The notes: generated from the letters alone by a model not told the origin. 6,755 nucleotides of DNA from Candidatus Thalassarchaeaceae archaeon (GCA_030747475.1 JASLKO010000124.1:1-6755); one strand, 5' to 3'. Positions 1-6,147 are shown, counted from the first letter of the stretch. Made by a program: numbers and translations.

Positions 1-3000
1 GATGCTCTTAACGATGAAATCCCACAAAATGGTGAGGGTACAGTCAATATCACATTTACGATTCGTGCTGGAAGCCCAGGGCGGATACGATTGGCCGATT
101 TGGATATTACATATCGATACAGAACACGTGTGATTGGAACATCTTTGGATGGTGGCATGTTGGTTCCGGATGGAACCAACCGAATTTTGGTGACTCAAGT
201 CGCCATCGGAGATGATGCCACAATGCTACAGCGGGTTGACTTGACCCTACAATCTAGTCATGGAGCAGACCCTGTACTGCGATGGCAGGCTGGTGATTCG
301 TGTACCGAAGTCTCCGATGTAGATGGCGTAGTCAATTTTGATGCCGGCAACTGTAGCACCTCGACAAGTTCATCTGAAATCGTCAGTATTCGTATGCCAA
401 TTCAATCCGAGTGGAATTGGGATGATGAAACCTCAACTGAAGTCAATATTAGTGTGCATGATGATTTGGGGTTAGCAGTCAATAATTATGCGACTGAAGA
501 TTTGAATCTGCGTGTCGAAAATGATATTCAGTTGCTTGATTTATCGGCAATAGATGAATCTGGTCGGGAATTGTTGCCATTTGATTGGATGCGCGGTGGA
601 ACAAATCTGACATTTAGTGGAACAATTGCTTTCGAGGGCTCAACCCTTTCGCCCCAAGCAGGACAATTCAACCTCCAATTGACGGGGCAAAATCTCACTC
701 AAGATGGTCAACTCGATCCATTTAGTCCTGAAGAAATTTTCATGGTTCAAGCCAATCCTGCCTACGGGCAGTATTACATGACATTTGAAACACCAGTTCA
801 ATCTAGTCAAGGGGGCATGCTATTCCGAATTTCTGCGGATTCTTTGCCCAACGGTTCAAACTATGTCAATCCCAATTTCAACACCATGCGAATCGTTCTT
901 GATGGAAATAGCCCATTGGTGATGGGCGCGACACCAAACGATGGTATTGAATTACATTCAGGAACTCAACCAATTGCGATAGTCATTGAGGATTCTGTCG
1001 ACCCCCCCGTCGAAATAACACTGCACTATTGGATTGAAGCACAAGACGATTTGAATTACAACCTTCTTCCCGATGCTGATGAATATCGAACATCTCTCTT
1101 ACGGTCCCCTGAAAATTTACCCGGTGGTCTCAACGTATTCAATGGAATCATAGATGACAGTTCGAATGAACATGGTGAAAAAGTCTCATTTTATGTGAGT
1201 GGCCAAGATCAACAAGGGAACATTTTGGCTAGAGGTGGTGGCCCAGTCTGTCCAGATGTTCCAACGCCGTGCGGTATTGCGTCAACAATCACTCCAGATT
1301 GGGATGCAGATTTGGTGACTTATTCAATCCGCGAAGAATTTTCACCACTTATTGAAAGTATGAATTCCACCATCTTGGGCCATGATGATGGTTCACCATT
1401 ACACCCTGGGACAGAATACATTGCGCGATTGTTTATCGGCGATGGAAATGGCTGGCAAGATATCCAATCCGTGCATCTCTCTTTGGTGGAAGATTTCAGT
1501 GATGAGAGGGCCTCAATTTGGGCCAATTTCACTCGTCCGGAAGATGGCCATCAAATGCACTTAGAGTCTGGCAGTACAGCGGTTGCAGTCTCAAATCTGT
1601 ATAGCTCTTACTCAACTGAACCAACCAACAATAGTATTCTTTATCTGGATATTCGCTTCCAATTGACATGGTGGTTCCCAGAAGAATTTGACACCAATGG
1701 GTTGGATACTTTTGTTCCGATTGTAAAAGTCATTGATTGGCCTTGTGATTTGAATTCAGACATCCCTTGCCATGAAGATTCGGGGGGACTTGGGTATGAT
1801 GCATGGAGCCTAGACAACGATCTTCGATTTGACATGGTTCCTGGGCATTTTACTGCGACCGATTTGGCAACAGGCCGTAATTTGTACCGGCCAGGGGATG
1901 ACCCTGAACTGATTGCTGCGGGTCAAGTAGTTCGAATTGGTGGGCGGATTTTGTTTAGCGAAGATTCCACTCCTGCACCTGAGGGTGCCTTTGACATTGT
2001 CGTCGGAGATTTGGAGCGTTCATGGTCAGCAGTGCCGCGTGAAGGTGGGGATTTCACACTTGATATTCTGGTTCCGAATGTTCGTAGTGGTGGATTGGAC
2101 ATGTATGCAAGTTTAGAGAACCTTCCCGGTTTGGCAGACGATACGACCGCCCAACAACCACGAATCCAATTAATTGTAGACGGGACTCCACCTGAGATGC
2201 GTTCCATTTGGCCCAATGGTGATGTAGAGCTAAGTGATTGTAGTCAATTACCAGTCAGCCTCCATGTGTCTGATGAGCATGGGTTTGATTCAAATCGCCC
2301 TGCTGAAATCCACTGGCGAATACGTGCGGGGACCAGTGAAATATCTCGTGGAAACCAACCATTCCAGCAAGGTACTCCAATCGGTGGCGATTGGATTTGG
2401 GAGGGGATTATGGATTTGACAGATTCGGGTTCAATCCAGCTTCTACCTGGATATATTGTGGATGTTTGGATTACTGGTTCTGATGAAGCAGGGAATCCAT
2501 ATCTCGCATCAAACAATACTGAGATCACACCTATTGCAGAGTGGAGATTGATTCGGGTCGGCCCCAATATCGACCTTCGAGGGGAAAATACCTTGATTTC
2601 TTGGGACAATCCCTCTCCAGTCGGTGGCGAGGTTGCCGTGTTGTCCATTCAAGGTACCAATAGTAACCAAGAATCCGGATTAATTTCGCTAATTTTAATT
2701 GAGGAAATTTCCAATGACCAATGGGTCGAAGTCCAGGACATCGAAGCGATTGTTGAGATTGATTCCATGGGCAATTGGTCAGCAATCTTAGAATTGCCGA
2801 CTCAAGAGGTGGAAAAAAGTGAAATTCATCGGTACCAATTGGTTGCAAGAGATCGGCACATCGACATCGATTGGGTGACAATTGAACCACTTGAGGTCAA
2901 ACCTCATACTGCAAGAGATGGTGAAGCACTATCTCAGCAAATCAATGATTCTAAGGGCCTATTTGTTCTCTACATTATCGCGGTTCTATCGCTATGTTTT

Positions 3001-3546
3001 GGTGTCTCAATGTTGGTCCTGTATCGTCGTGAAAAACAAGCTCAATCAGACGAAGAAAATGAATTGCTAGAACAATCAGATATTATTGGCGTGGAGTCAG
3101 GCATGGTTCTACCCCCTCTTGGATTCGAAAATATGCCCCCACCTGCAAATTTAGCACCACCACCAGGTTTTGAAAATGCACCTCCGGCTGAAAAATTGGC
3201 ACCTCCCCCCGATATAGACAACATACTCGGTAGCAATACAGTGGCACCACCAATGCCTGAACCTGAAATCAATGTCCCGCTTGATTTTAGCAATGGAGTA
3301 TTTTCCAATATAGTTGCTAAACATGGAATTCATGACGGTGCAGCTTTCTTGTCATTCGCAACCAATTATGATGCAGATGGAAATGGATACCTACGTCAAA
3401 GTGAATTGGACCGAGCAGCAATAGAATTTATTGCAGGGGGACATAATCTACAATCTGAATCATCAGCATTTACCGATGAACAGTTAATTGCTGGTGGTTG
3501 GACTCAAGAGCAAATTGACAATGCTCGGGAAAGCGGCCAAATTTAG
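1..3546 (+). CDS. Giant cell-surface protein with repeated extracellular modules, one transmembrane helix and a cytoplasmic EF-hand tail (5' partial)
   Basis: The frame is open from the first base, so the true start lies upstream; the TTG at 91 is an internal codon. The visible part is 1181 residues (numbered from base 1). Residues about 30-970 are beta-rich, acidic, and hold two related modules of about 400 residues plus a partial third. The spans 886-957 and 2164-2235 both encode an I/V-DG-PP/SP-PNDG-EL-like pattern. Twelve N-x-S/T sequons all lie before a single membrane helix (986-1008), which is followed by YRREK, predicting an outside N-terminus and inside C-terminus. The tail has four 15-residue proline-rich units (1037-1096), an EF-hand loop (1124-1135, with D1, D3, N5, G6, E12) and a short acidic helical end. 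Few cysteines are present; some are paired as CX6C or CX7C and could form disulfides. It is likely an adhesin, receptor or S-layer-associated protein; no enzymatic motif was recognised. Confidence 0.88.
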   Translation, partial: DALNDEIPQNGEGTVNITFTIRAGSPGRIRLADLDITYRYRTRVIGTSLDGGMLVPDGTNRILVTQVAIGDDATMLQRVDLTLQSSHGADPVLRWQAGDSCTEVSDVDGVVNFDAGNCSTSTSSSEIVSIRMPIQSEWNWDDETSTEVNISVHDDLGLAVNNYATEDLNLRVENDIQLLDLSAIDESGRELLPFDWMRGGTNLTFSGTIAFEGSTLSPQAGQFNLQLTGQNLTQDGQLDPFSPEEIFMVQANPAYGQYYMTFETPVQSSQGGMLFRISADSLPNGSNYVNPNFNTMRIVLDGNSPLVMGATPNDGIELHSGTQPIAIVIEDSVDPPVEITLHYWIEAQDDLNYNLLPDADEYRTSLLRSPENLPGGLNVFNGIIDDSSNEHGEKVSFYVSGQDQQGNILARGGGPVCPDVPTPCGIASTITPDWDADLVTYSIREEFSPLIESMNSTILGHDDGSPLHPGTEYIARLFIGDGNGWQDIQSVHLSLVEDFSDERASIWANFTRPEDGHQMHLESGSTAVAVSNLYSSYSTEPTNNSILYLDIRFQLTWWFPEEFDTNGLDTFVPIVKVIDWPCDLNSDIPCHEDSGGLGYDAWSLDNDLRFDMVPGHFTATDLATGRNLYRPGDDPELIAAGQVVRIGGRILFSEDSTPAPEGAFDIVVGDLERSWSAVPREGGDFTLDILVPNVRSGGLDMYASLENLPGLADDTTAQQPRIQLIVDGTPPEMRSIWPNGDVELSDCSQLPVSLHVSDEHGFDSNRPAEIHWRIRAGTSEISRGNQPFQQGTPIGGDWIWEGIMDLTDSGSIQLLPGYIVDVWITGSDEAGNPYLASNNTEITPIAEWRLIRVGPNIDLRGENTLISWDNPSPVGGEVAVLSIQGTNSNQESGLISLILIEEISNDQWVEVQDIEAIVEIDSMGNWSAILELPTQEVEKSEIHRYQLVARDRHIDIDWVTIEPLEVKPHTARDGEALSQQINDSKGLFVLYIIAVLSLCFGVSMLVLYRREKQAQSDEENELLEQSDIIGVESGMVLPPLGFENMPPPANLAPPPGFENAPPAEKLAPPPDIDNILGSNTVAPPMPEPEINVPLDFSNGVFSNIVAKHGIHDGAAFLSFATNYDADGNGYLRQSELDRAAIEFIAGGHNLQSESSAFTDEQLIAGGWTQEQIDNARESGQI
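88..1296 (+). repeat. Extracellular module, copy 1 (protein-level repeat)
   Basis: This is the first of two full copies of a module of about 403-413 residues. Its parts recur in the same order in copy 2: a DGG-PG segment followed by an L-x-I-GD strand, a D-L-R strand leading into a GR-L-and-GG segment, and the VLDGNSP...PNDGIEL stretch (matching IVDGTPP...PNGDVEL in copy 2). DNA identity between the copies looks low, so the duplication is old. Boundaries are approximate and come from reading the two protein segments side by side. Confidence 0.5.
1297..2535 (+). repeat. Extracellular module, copy 2 (protein-level repeat)
   Basis: This is the second full copy of the large extracellular module. 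It begins at a D-L-V-T-Y strand resembling the D-L-D-I-T-Y strand that opens copy 1. It ends with a D-V-W-I-TGSDEAGN strand that corresponds to the F-Y-V-SGQDQQGN strand closing copy 1. This last pattern (V-GxDxxGN) is typical of the final strand of Ig-like or cadherin-like bacterial and archaeal surface domains, which is family knowledge rather than a search result. Confidence 0.5.
2536..2910 (+). repeat. Extracellular module, truncated copy 3 next to the membrane
   Basis: After copy 2 the sequence restarts with a strand (EWRLIRV, then SWDNPSPVGGE) that resembles the beginning of copy 2 (SIREEF, then GHDDGSPLHPG). Only about 125 residues follow before the stalk and the membrane helix, so this copy corresponds to roughly the first third of the module. 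The match is weak, and it could instead be an unrelated beta-sandwich domain. Confidence 0.3.
2956..3024 (+). other. Single transmembrane helix of the surface protein
   Basis: These bases encode 23 mostly hydrophobic residues (from GLFVLYIIAV to MLVLY) with no charged residue inside, flanked by an NDSK segment before and YRREK after. The positive residues just downstream predict, by the positive-inside rule, that the C-terminal tail lies in the cytoplasm. Confidence 0.85.
3109..3288 (+). repeat. Four 15-residue proline-rich repeat units in the cytoplasmic tail
   Basis: Four consecutive 45-base units start at 3109, 3154, 3199 and 3244. Each begins with L/A-P-P-P/L/M. Units 1 and 2 share the GFEN-x-PP core and end in Leu; unit 3 keeps APPP and a D/N-rich core; unit 4 keeps only APP and then diverges. 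The register is exact at the protein level, while codon choice differs between units. It probably forms an extended, unstructured linker or a binding site for a partner protein between the membrane and the EF-hand. Confidence 0.75.
3370..3405 (+). other. EF-hand calcium-binding loop
   Basis: The 12-residue loop is DADGNGYLRQSE. It has Asp at positions 1 and 3, Asn at 5, Gly at 6, Tyr at 7, a hydrophobic Leu at 8 and Glu at 12, which is the full canonical EF-hand ligand set. A hydrophobic helix-like segment (FLSFATNY) precedes it and another (LDRAAIEFI) follows it. Glu rather than Asp at position 12, and the lack of a second loop, argue against a dockerin repeat. No partner EF-hand is visible in the remaining 46 residues, so it would be an unpaired hand or one that pairs in a dimer. 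Confidence 0.82.
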
Positions 3547-3550
3547 ATTT

Positions 3551-3556
3551 GGAGGT
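3551..3556 (+). promoter_or_regulatory. Ribosome binding site for the 159-residue protein
   Basis: GGAGGT lies six bases before the ATG at 3563 and is a strong match to the 16S anti-Shine-Dalgarno sequence. It decides the start in favour of ATG 3563 over a TTG at 3488 that lies inside the upstream gene. Confidence 0.8.
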
Positions 3557-3562
3557 TCGTTA

Positions 3563-4042
3563 ATGGCAGATGATTTGCCTCGCATTCCCATTCCTGGGCC
3601 GGATGCTGAAAACACAGAAAAAATGGTGTTTATGCAAGAACAAATCGTCAATTTCCTGAAACAATATTCGATGCCGTTAATCGAAGTATCACTCGTATTC
3701 TCAAAGTACACTCGGCAATTGACTGAAGCGTTGGAGGCAGAGGCTGATGTGCAGGGTGAATCTTTACCCGATATTCTGATGAAACCTTGGCCATTGTTGG
3801 GGGGTCAACAAGATTCTGATTCAAATGGCCCACCATTGGACACCGTTTTGCAAAACCTCGATGATGATCGAATGGACATTCTCGATACGATTTTGCGTTC
3901 TGCAATGAATGCGACTGAAATGCCCTTGGTAGATGCTTTGATGCAATTGCGACAATGGGAACATCTTGCTAGAAATCAACTGGCAACAGCGAAGGGAGCA
4001 GGGCAATTATTCTCGCCATTGGAAATTCCTGATGATTGGTAA
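3563..4042 (+). CDS. Hypothetical soluble helical protein, likely cotranscribed with the surface protein
   Basis: This 159-residue protein is not recognised. It has a proline-rich N-terminus (PRIPIPGP, residues 6-13) and then predominantly helical, acidic sequence. Helices are suggested at residues 20-63 (with evenly spaced hydrophobics and a TEALEAEADV end), 91-114 and 119-144. A flexible QDSDSNGPP stretch lies at 83-91. It has no signal peptide, membrane segment, cysteine or obvious catalytic motif, so it is probably cytoplasmic. The ATG is chosen because of the strong ribosome binding site six bases upstream. The gene starts 16 bases after the stop of the surface-protein gene with no room for a separate promoter, so the two are very likely one transcript. 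By position, it might bind the cytoplasmic tail of that protein; this is inference only. Confidence 0.8.
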   Translation: MADDLPRIPIPGPDAENTEKMVFMQEQIVNFLKQYSMPLIEVSLVFSKYTRQLTEALEAEADVQGESLPDILMKPWPLLGGQQDSDSNGPPLDTVLQNLDDDRMDILDTILRSAMNATEMPLVDALMQLRQWEHLARNQLATAKGAGQLFSPLEIPDDW

Positions 4043-4057
4043 TCAGACAGATTCTCG

Positions 4058-4420
4058 TCATCTACCTGCATCGGATACAGTCATCATCGCAACCCTATAT
4101 GCATCAAATATTGACCATACCCATAGTACAAACCACAAGATAATGGTCAGTGCTAGAGGAATTTGAAGCAACTTCCAGTCCAACCCTTTCTGGTGTTGTC
4201 GATTGAAATGCTGTCCGAGGAAGAGGAATGGAATGGCTGCCAAAGCACCTGCAATCAGTGGTTTGAGCGATCCCCATGCACCAACACCTGCGGTTAATTC
4301 ACCCCAAATCAATCGGATGACCCCGATGGTATTTCTAAATCGGCCTGACGATGGAGATGTGGTATCGTTGACTTTGGTGTTCAAAGTCACGACCAAATCT
4401 TCTTCTTCATCTGCCGACAT
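4058..4420 (-). CDS. Small two-helix membrane protein, function unknown
   Basis: This is a 120-residue protein with an acidic, Ser/Thr-rich N-terminus (DEEED at 4-8), an amphipathic region (30-48) and two membrane helices, about residues 51-69 (LKPLIAGALAAIPFLFLG) and 83-104 (KLLQIPLALTIILWFVLWVWS). The second helix runs into a WSIFDAYRVA motif; similar W-x-x-D-A-Y-x-x-A endings recur in small two-helix membrane proteins of Bacteria and Archaea whose role is unknown. The ATG at 4420 is supported by GAGGA six bases upstream and by an in-frame TGA just before it. It converges on the 159-residue gene with 15 bases between the stops and follows another membrane-protein gene 67 bases upstream on the same strand, with which it could share a transcript. 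Confidence 0.75.
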   Translation of the reverse strand: MSADEEEDLVVTLNTKVNDTTSPSSGRFRNTIGVIRLIWGELTAGVGAWGSLKPLIAGALAAIPFLFLGQHFNRQHQKGLDWKLLQIPLALTIILWFVLWVWSIFDAYRVAMMTVSDAGR

Positions 4421-4487
4421 ACCGCATCCTCACATCGATGCCTGAACGTTCATCCTGTTCAATGCTATGCTTTTCTTGTCCATTGAA
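4421..4487. other. Short gap between the two minus-strand membrane-protein genes
   Basis: These 67 bases contain the ribosome binding site of the downstream gene and an A-rich stretch (AAGAAAAGCAT on the minus strand, around 4465-4475). The stretch could be a weak promoter, but it does not match the archaeal TATA consensus well. No hairpin or U-rich terminator was seen. Confidence 0.4.
4427..4431 (-). promoter_or_regulatory. Ribosome binding site of the two-helix membrane protein
   Basis: The minus strand reads GAGGA, six bases before the ATG whose first base is 4420. An in-frame stop codon overlaps this site, so no longer start is possible nearby. Confidence 0.6.
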
Positions 4488-5039
4488 TCACCATCCACCA
4501 GGTCTTTGTTCGATACGGCCAGAATTTTCGATGACACGGTACCATTGAATTGCAACGATTAAATCGAGGGCCACAATTGCCCATAGCACGTAATGAAACG
4601 GAATTCCAGATCTCGTCATAATGCTTGAATCATCTGTAGAAAACTGAATTGCAATGATAGTAGTCAGTATGGCGGCCACAACAATGGTCCACATTCTGCG
4701 TTTCCGTGAAAAGACACTTTGTTCCTCAAATGTCTCAGGCAGTATTCGCATTCCAAGCACCACACGCAACCATACTGGTAACAATCTTCGGAAATTATTC
4801 AATGATTGTGAACATATCCAGAGTCCAAAACCAGCTCCAATCAGGATCCCTGTTCGCATGGTGAGTCCACCAGCATCCATCGCGTCGAAAATCGCTGTAA
4901 TGACGGCCGTTGCGCCTGCAGCATAAGTGAGGGCGTCGGCCAGAATGAGACTTCCATCAGCACCTTGCCTACCGGATTGATCTTCAAAACGACCCATGCT
5001 ATCTTGCTGGGCTTTGAATTCCAATTCTCTATCGTCCAT
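4488..5039 (-). CDS. Four-helix integral membrane protein, function unknown
   Basis: From the chosen ATG the protein has 183 residues. After a charged, Gln/Asp-rich N-terminus (1-30), membrane helices are suggested at about 32-51 (LADALTYAAGATAVITAI), 62-80 (GILIGAGFGLWICSQSL), 116-133 (MWTIVVAAILTTIIAIQF) and 148-170 (HYVLWAIVALDLIVAIQWY). A basic, amphipathic loop (NNFRRLLPVWLRVVLGMR) lies between helices 2 and 3, and SRKRR precedes helix 3, so that loop probably faces the cytoplasm. No family was recognised. The frame also continues upstream to a GTG at 5099, which would add 20 residues. The ATG is preferred because an AT-rich TATA-like element sits about 27 bases upstream, fitting a leaderless transcript, and because the longer start would leave almost no promoter space against the divergent gene. 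The start remains uncertain. Confidence 0.72.
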   Translation of the reverse strand: MDDRELEFKAQQDSMGRFEDQSGRQGADGSLILADALTYAAGATAVITAIFDAMDAGGLTMRTGILIGAGFGLWICSQSLNNFRRLLPVWLRVVLGMRILPETFEEQSVFSRKRRMWTIVVAAILTTIIAIQFSTDDSSIMTRSGIPFHYVLWAIVALDLIVAIQWYRVIENSGRIEQRPGGW

Positions 5040-5100
5040 GACCCGTTGGCTGAGTTCACATCCATAATTGCTATGTCCATTGGACAGGTGTTCAAGCACA
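5040..5100. promoter_or_regulatory. Divergent intergenic promoter region
   Basis: These 61 bases separate the start of the four-helix membrane protein (minus) from the start of the peptidase-Nudix gene (plus). The most AT-rich element is ATAATT at 5064-5069, which reads AATTAT on the minus strand. It lies about 27 bases before the minus-strand ATG, the spacing of an archaeal TATA box to a leaderless start, and about 35 bases before the plus-strand ATG, which would leave a short leader containing AGGTG. One TATA-like element may thus serve both directions. It is a poor consensus match, so confidence is limited. Confidence 0.35.
5086..5090 (+). promoter_or_regulatory. Possible ribosome binding site of the peptidase-Nudix gene
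   Basis: AGGTG can pair with the 16S 3' end and ends ten bases before the ATG at 5101. The spacing is slightly long, so it supports that start moderately. The start is decided mainly by the protein match, because pyroglutamyl peptidases begin a few residues before the TGFEPFG motif. Confidence 0.4.
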
Positions 5101-5727
5101 ATGCAGGGCCGAATTTGGTTGACCGGGTTTGAACCATTTGGTGATCACGCTGAAAATCCATCACAATGTTTGGTCGAAGGTTTACTCAATACAAGTGTGA
5201 AACAAAACATTCGTTCGACATCCCCCTATGGTTTAGAATCAGAATCGGTTGAAGTCGAATTCGTTGGTCAAATTTTGTCGGTTGATGAACAGGGTAGTGC
5301 TTTGAGTATTGATTTTCTTGAAAATATCGATGCTGTAATTCATGTCGGGTTGAATGAAAAAGTCTCAAAAATCAACTTTGAAATGTGTGCAATTAATGAA
5401 TCTGATTTTCGGATACCTGACAATAGTGGCCGTCAAATTTCTGAATCAGTCATAGACGATACAGGTTTTGCCTTATTGCACACCACTGCACATCGGCCCT
5501 CAATTTCTGCTGCATTTTCCAACAATGATGGTGTAGAGATTAGTGAAGATTGTGGACGTTTTGTTTGTAATGAAACCTACTATCGGACGTTGAATTATAT
5601 CGAACAGCAAGGTATTCAATCTCGAGACAGACCACTCCCAGCGATTTTTGTGCACATCCCAAGTTTTGATTATATTCCTGAAGAAATTCAATCCCAGATA
5701 TTGTGTGAACTTGCGGCTAGAATGATT
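5101..5727 (+). other. Pyroglutamyl-peptidase I (peptidase C15) domain
   Basis: Residues 1-209 contain the whole catalytic set of the family. In numbering known for the Bacillus enzyme the active residues are Glu81, Arg91, Cys144 and His168; here they fall at 94, 104, 156 and 185. Glu to Arg spacing is identical (10), Glu to Cys is 62 against 63, and Cys to His is 29 against 24. The domain is therefore likely active, apart from the altered AGGR loop. Confidence 0.88.
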
Positions 5728-6147
5728 CAGAAACCGGTGGTCGAGGTTGTTGGTGCAGTTCTAATCAATTCTGACCGTCGAATTCTTGCTTGTCAACGTG
5801 CCTCAAATCAAGTCATGGGAGGTCATTGGGAATTCCCCGGGGGAAAAGTCGATGCTGGTGAATCAAAAATTGATGCCCTCAAACGTGAATTGGATGAGGA
5901 ATTGGGGATTGATATTGAAGTTGGTAAAATGCTCGGCACTTTGGAACATGACTACCAATCAATGATTGTCCATCTTTCGTTCTATTCATGCAAAACTACC
6001 GATTCAGAATTTCGGCTTTCTGTTCATGATGACTATGTTTGGTTCAGTGAAGATGATGCACTCGGAATCAATTGGTTGCCTGCAGACATTGATTTTGTAG
6101 AACAGTTATTGGAAATTGGATTTGAGTCGATTCACTCATCCGTTTGA
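5101..6147 (+). CDS. Pyroglutamyl-peptidase I / MutT-like Nudix hydrolase fusion protein
   Basis: This 348-residue protein has two enzyme domains. Residues 1-209 are a peptidase C15 (pyrrolidone-carboxylate peptidase) domain, which removes N-terminal pyroglutamate from peptides. It keeps the GFEPFG pocket motif (F10, F13), the catalytic Glu94 in EMCAIN, Arg104 in FRIPDN, Cys156 in FVCNETYY and His185 in VHIP. These match the family Glu-Arg-Cys-His set in order and nearly in spacing. The usual GLAGGR loop is replaced by GLNEKVSK, and an extra Cys (151) precedes the nucleophile. Residues 212-346 are a Nudix domain with VGAVLI, CQR, HWEFPGGK and a full GX5EX7REUXEEXGU box (248-270), most like MutT/NudG enzymes that hydrolyse oxidised or non-canonical nucleoside triphosphates. 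Each domain is near its normal full length, with almost no linker. The frame is continuous. Location is presumably cytoplasmic, with no signal peptide. Substrates are inferred from family. Confidence 0.92.
   Translation: MQGRIWLTGFEPFGDHAENPSQCLVEGLLNTSVKQNIRSTSPYGLESESVEVEFVGQILSVDEQGSALSIDFLENIDAVIHVGLNEKVSKINFEMCAINESDFRIPDNSGRQISESVIDDTGFALLHTTAHRPSISAAFSNNDGVEISEDCGRFVCNETYYRTLNYIEQQGIQSRDRPLPAIFVHIPSFDYIPEEIQSQILCELAARMIQKPVVEVVGAVLINSDRRILACQRASNQVMGGHWEFPGGKVDAGESKIDALKRELDEELGIDIEVGKMLGTLEHDYQSMIVHLSFYSCKTTDSEFRLSVHDDYVWFSEDDALGINWLPADIDFVEQLLEIGFESIHSSV
5842..5910 (+). other. Nudix box of the MutT-like domain
   Basis: The 23-residue box begins at Gly248 of the fusion protein and contains Glu254, Arg262, Glu263, Glu266 and Glu267 plus Gly269-Ile270, matching every fixed position of the Nudix consensus. 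Two glutamates of the REUXEE part coordinate the catalytic magnesium in characterised members. The preceding WEFPGGK is the form typical of MutT-type 8-oxo-dGTP and related pyrophosphohydrolases. Confidence 0.92.

Noticed and set aside
91..93. TTG at 91 as the start codon of the surface protein.
   Set aside because: The frame is open back to base 1, no ribosome binding site precedes it, and the 30 upstream codons (including an N-I-T sequon and beta-strand-like sequence) look like the same protein.
1002..1008. Run of seven C residues inside the surface-protein gene, a possible slippage or phase-variation tract.
   Set aside because: The reading frame is intact through it (VDPPVE), the tract is short, and no alternative frame stays open with a sensible protein. 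Nothing supports phase variation beyond the run itself.
2379..2395. Short direct DNA repeat CGGTGGCGA, found around 2385 and again around 2623.
   Set aside because: It is only about nine identical bases, encodes a common Val/Ile-Gly-Gly turn and has no flanking similarity. It is explained by similar codons in beta-turns.
3370..3405. Dockerin-type repeat instead of an EF-hand.
   Set aside because: A dockerin needs two calcium loops with a final Asp in each; here there is one loop, it ends in Glu, and it is predicted to lie inside the cell.
4203..4445. Plus-strand open frames opposite the two minus-strand membrane-protein genes (also 4654-4926).
   Set aside because: Their translations lack domain-like patterning, while the opposite strand encodes clear membrane helices with start signals. 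They are antisense shadows.
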